Of a stretch of DNA of 64,000 nt, positions 61,903 through 64,000 are shown in pieces. The DNA lies in contig JAAYIN010000051.1 of the NCBI GenBank assembly GCA_012523405.1, forward strand, positions 28,905-92,904. Direction: 5' to 3'. Within the stretch, counting starts at the first letter, position 1. The number at the start of each line of letters is the position of its first letter. This DNA is from Clostridiales bacterium (GTDB lineage: Bacteria; Bacillota; Clostridia; Christensenellales; Aristaeellaceae). A model generated the notes under the pieces. The model was not told where the DNA came from and searched no databases. It saw only the letters and a list, made by a program, of their open reading frames with translations. The position numbers and the translations under genes were made by a program.

Positions 61903-63834
61903 ATGAACGTAACCCAAAAAATACTTGCAGCGCATCTGGTTTCAGGTGAGCTTACATGCGGCAGCGAAATTTCCATTCGAATTGATCAAACCCTCACTCA
62001 GGATTCCACAGGAACCATGGCTTATCTGCAATTTGAAGCCATGGGCACCAAGCGCGTGAAGACCGAACGCAGCATGGCGTATATCGATCACAACACGCTG
62101 CAAACGGGTTTTGAAAATGCAGATGACCACAAGTACATCACCACCGTTGCCAGCAAGCATGGCATCTATTTGAGCAAACCAGGCAATGGCATTTGCCATC
62201 AAGTGCAGCTTGAGCGCATCGGCATCCCCGGCAAAACGCTGCTTGGCAGCGACAGCCACACCCCCACAGGCGGCGCACTGGGCATGATCGCCATTGGTGC
62301 AGGCGGCCTTGATGTCGCGGTTGCCATGGGCGGCGCACCGTATTATCTGAGCTGTCCGGGCGTTGTGAACGTCCATTTGACAGGCAAACTAAGCCGCGGC
62401 GTTGCTGCAAAGGATGTTATTTTGGAGGTTCTTCGCCGCTTGAGCGTGAAGGGCGGAGTCGGCAAGGTTATGGAGTATACGGGCGAAGGCGTCCAGACGC
62501 TCTCCATTCCCGAACGCGCCACCATCACCAATATGGGCGCAGAGCTTGGCGCAACCACATCCGTTTTCCCAAGCGATGAGATTACCCGCCAGTTCCTCCG
62601 CGCGCAGGGCCGCGAGCAGGATTTCTCGCCCCTGTCCGCAGATGCAGACGCAACCTATGACCAGCTCGTTGAAATCGACCTCTCGGCGCTCGTGCCAATG
62701 GTCGCTTTGCCCCATATGCCTGACAATGTGCAGACGGTCAAGGCGGCGGGGCAGATCAAGGCGGATCAGGTCTGCATCGGTTCATGCACGAACTCCAGCT
62801 ACCTAGACATGATGCGCGTTGCGGCCATCCTCAAGGGCAAGACCGTGCATCCCGATGTTTCCTTGGTCATCGCGCCCGGCAGCCGCCAAGTGCTCTCCAT
62901 GCTCAGCGCAAACGGTGCCCTTCATGACATGATCGAAGCAGGCGCCCGCATCACAGAGACCGCATGCGGATTTTGCATCGGCATGGGACAGAGCCCCGCA
63001 ACGGACGCCGTGAGCATTCGCACCAACAACCGCAACTTCTTTGGACGCAGCGGCACAAAGAGTGCAGGCATTTTCCTTGTCAGCTGCGAAACGGCTGCTG
63101 CAACCGCACTCACAGGCGTGCTCACCGACCCGCGCGGCGTGGATGCAAACCTTGATGTGGATATGCCCGAAACCTTTTTCCAAAACGACAACCTCATCCT
63201 AGCGCCCGTCAGCGCAGCCGATGCGCCCGATGCAGTGGTTGTCCGCGGTCCCAATATCAAGCCTTTTCCACAGGCTCAAGCACTGGAAGAAAGCATTAGC
63301 GGCAAGGTGCTCCTCAAGATGGAGGATAATATCACCACCGATCACATCATGCCCTCCGACAGCTCCTTGCTTCCCTTTAGAAGCAATATTCCCAAGCTCA
63401 GCGAGCATTGCCTAGCCCCTGTTGATCCCACCTTCCCTGCCCGCGCAAAGGCTGAGGGCGGCGGGTTCCTGCTGGCAGGTCAAAACTACGGACAGGGCTC
63501 CAGCCGCGAACATGCTGCGCTTGTACCGCTGTACCTGAAGATTCGCGGCGTCATCGCCAAGAGCTTCGCGCGCATCCATCAGGCAAACCTCATCAACAAC
63601 GGCATTTTGCCCCTTACCTTTGAAAACGAAGCGGACTATGATCGCTTTGACCAAGCGGATGTCCTCACCTTCAAGGATGTGCAGGCATTGGTTCGCAGCG
63701 GGGCGCAGCTTATCCCCGTCACAAACGAGACCAAGGGATTCACCGTCAACCTCAATATCTCGCTTTCAGAGCGCGAGCGCAGCATGATTTTAGCAGGCGG
63801 CCTGATCAACATGATCGCCGCAGCAAACAAGTAA
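61903..63834 (+). CDS. acnA: Aconitate hydratase, short (Aquifex/Clostridia) form
   Basis: 643 residues, against about 890 in AcnA/AcnB. It isomerises citrate and isocitrate. The Fe-S ligands are in GSCTNSS and CGFCIG, the substrate loop in GSDSHTPTGGALG, and the swivel domain at the C-terminus has QNYGQGSSREHA. TGGAGG precedes ATG 61903. Short forms of this type are common in Clostridia. No citrate synthase or isocitrate dehydrogenase is in the window; it appears monocistronic. Confidence 0.93.
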   Translation: MNVTQKILAAHLVSGELTCGSEISIRIDQTLTQDSTGTMAYLQFEAMGTKRVKTERSMAYIDHNTLQTGFENADDHKYITTVASKHGIYLSKPGNGICHQVQLERIGIPGKTLLGSDSHTPTGGALGMIAIGAGGLDVAVAMGGAPYYLSCPGVVNVHLTGKLSRGVAAKDVILEVLRRLSVKGGVGKVMEYTGEGVQTLSIPERATITNMGAELGATTSVFPSDEITRQFLRAQGREQDFSPLSADADATYDQLVEIDLSALVPMVALPHMPDNVQTVKAAGQIKADQVCIGSCTNSSYLDMMRVAAILKGKTVHPDVSLVIAPGSRQVLSMLSANGALHDMIEAGARITETACGFCIGMGQSPATDAVSIRTNNRNFFGRSGTKSAGIFLVSCETAAATALTGVLTDPRGVDANLDVDMPETFFQNDNLILAPVSAADAPDAVVVRGPNIKPFPQAQALEESISGKVLLKMEDNITTDHIMPSDSSLLPFRSNIPKLSEHCLAPVDPTFPARAKAEGGGFLLAGQNYGQGSSREHAALVPLYLKIRGVIAKSFARIHQANLINNGILPLTFENEADYDRFDQADVLTFKDVQALVRSGAQLIPVTNETKGFTVNLNISLSERERSMILAGGLINMIAAANK

Positions 63835-63852
63835 TTCTATCCTTTACAGGAC

Positions 63853-63898
63853 AAAAAAAGACCTCATGGCATCCTGCAAGGGAATGCCTGAGGTCTTT
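63853..63898 (-). terminator. Terminator of the sigG-like gene
   Basis: AAAGACCTCA-GGCATTCC / GGAATGCC-TGAGGTCTTT stem with one bulge and a T7 tail on the minus strand. It probably also serves the convergent aconitase gene. Confidence 0.85.
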
Positions 63899-63918
63899 GC
63901 TTATTGGCAAAATGCTCG

Positions 63919-64000
63919 CTACCTTCCCACATGCTTGCGCATATGGCTCAGCGCGTTCTTTTCAAGGCGGCTGACCTGTGCCTGCGAAATGCCGATCTCG
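63919..64000 (-). CDS. sigG: Sporulation RNA polymerase sigma factor SigG-type, C-terminal end only
   Basis: 26 codons of a gene that enters from the right edge. The sequence EIGISQAQVSRLEK then NALSHMRKHVGR and a TAG stop is the end of a sigma-70 region 4.2 helix-turn-helix. The GISQAQVSRLEK form fits SigG (forespore) best; SigF or SigE cannot be fully ruled out from so short a piece. It shows the organism carries sporulation genes. Confidence 0.75.
   Translation of the reverse strand, partial: EIGISQAQVSRLEKNALSHMRKHVGR

Overview
The window looks like a chromosomal segment of an anaerobic, spore-forming Firmicute of class Clostridia. The basis is a sporulation sigma factor (SigG-type) C-terminus at the right edge, a DegV protein, an ECF-type vitamin transporter, Gram-positive signal peptides with no outer-membrane genes, strong AGGAGG ribosome binding sites and consensus SigA promoters. 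GC is moderate. I see no phage, transposase, CRISPR array, rRNA or tRNA gene, and species cannot be named from sequence alone.

Layout. 1-3550 (minus): a membrane-anchored PQQ-propeller protein, cut by the window edge. 3973-6383 (plus): a GMP-synthase-like protein whose glutaminase domain has lost its catalytic residues, then an M19 dipeptidase. 6438-11467 (minus): an amine-dehydrogenase-like NAD(P) enzyme and a three-gene operon of exported proteins, two of them paralogous orphan solute-binding proteins. 11631-15037 (minus): a five-gene operon (ECF S component, P-loop kinase, DUF3842, Mrp/ApbC, C_GCAxxG protein) with a leader that can fold over its ribosome binding site. 15349-18143 (plus): asd-dapA-dapB for lysine/diaminopimelate. 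18144-24434 (minus): XRE regulator, DegV, a PRK06851-type ATPase, a large SH3/peptidoglycan-binding secreted protein and a threonine-aldolase-like enzyme.

24611-37461 (plus): a GT-C-type membrane glycosyltransferase, a ten-gene Mrp/Mbh-type cation/proton antiporter operon with four antiporter-like subunits, and a MATE transporter. 37562-40912 (minus): ECF sigma factor with a membrane partner, a zinc-ribbon protein and dnaA. The AT-rich 450 bp upstream of dnaA carries DnaA boxes and is a candidate oriC. 41364-49683 (mostly plus): an unknown gene, murA, a J-domain/TPR protein with an apparent CTG start, an RluA-type pseudouridine synthase (minus), a compact alanyl-tRNA synthetase and a HelD-like helicase. 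49894-51746 (minus): HI0933-like flavoprotein and cysteine-cluster protein. 51935-57028 (plus): an iron(III)-type ABC importer and a phosphoglycolate-phosphatase-like HAD enzyme. 57124-61677 (minus): an envelope operon of NAGPA-like, small membrane, VTC-domain, DUF4956 and Cthe_2159-like beta-helix proteins. 61903-63834 (plus): aconitase. The right edge holds the SigG tail.

Most interesting points: the degenerate GuaA-like protein; the Mbh-ordered antiporter operon with extra pump subunits and no redox module; the possible RBS-sequestering switch before the ECF S gene; the VTC/DUF4956/beta-helix/NAGPA envelope operon; the compact AlaRS; the CTG-started J-protein; and an intergenic hairpin repeat family that appears to have run into the helD coding end.
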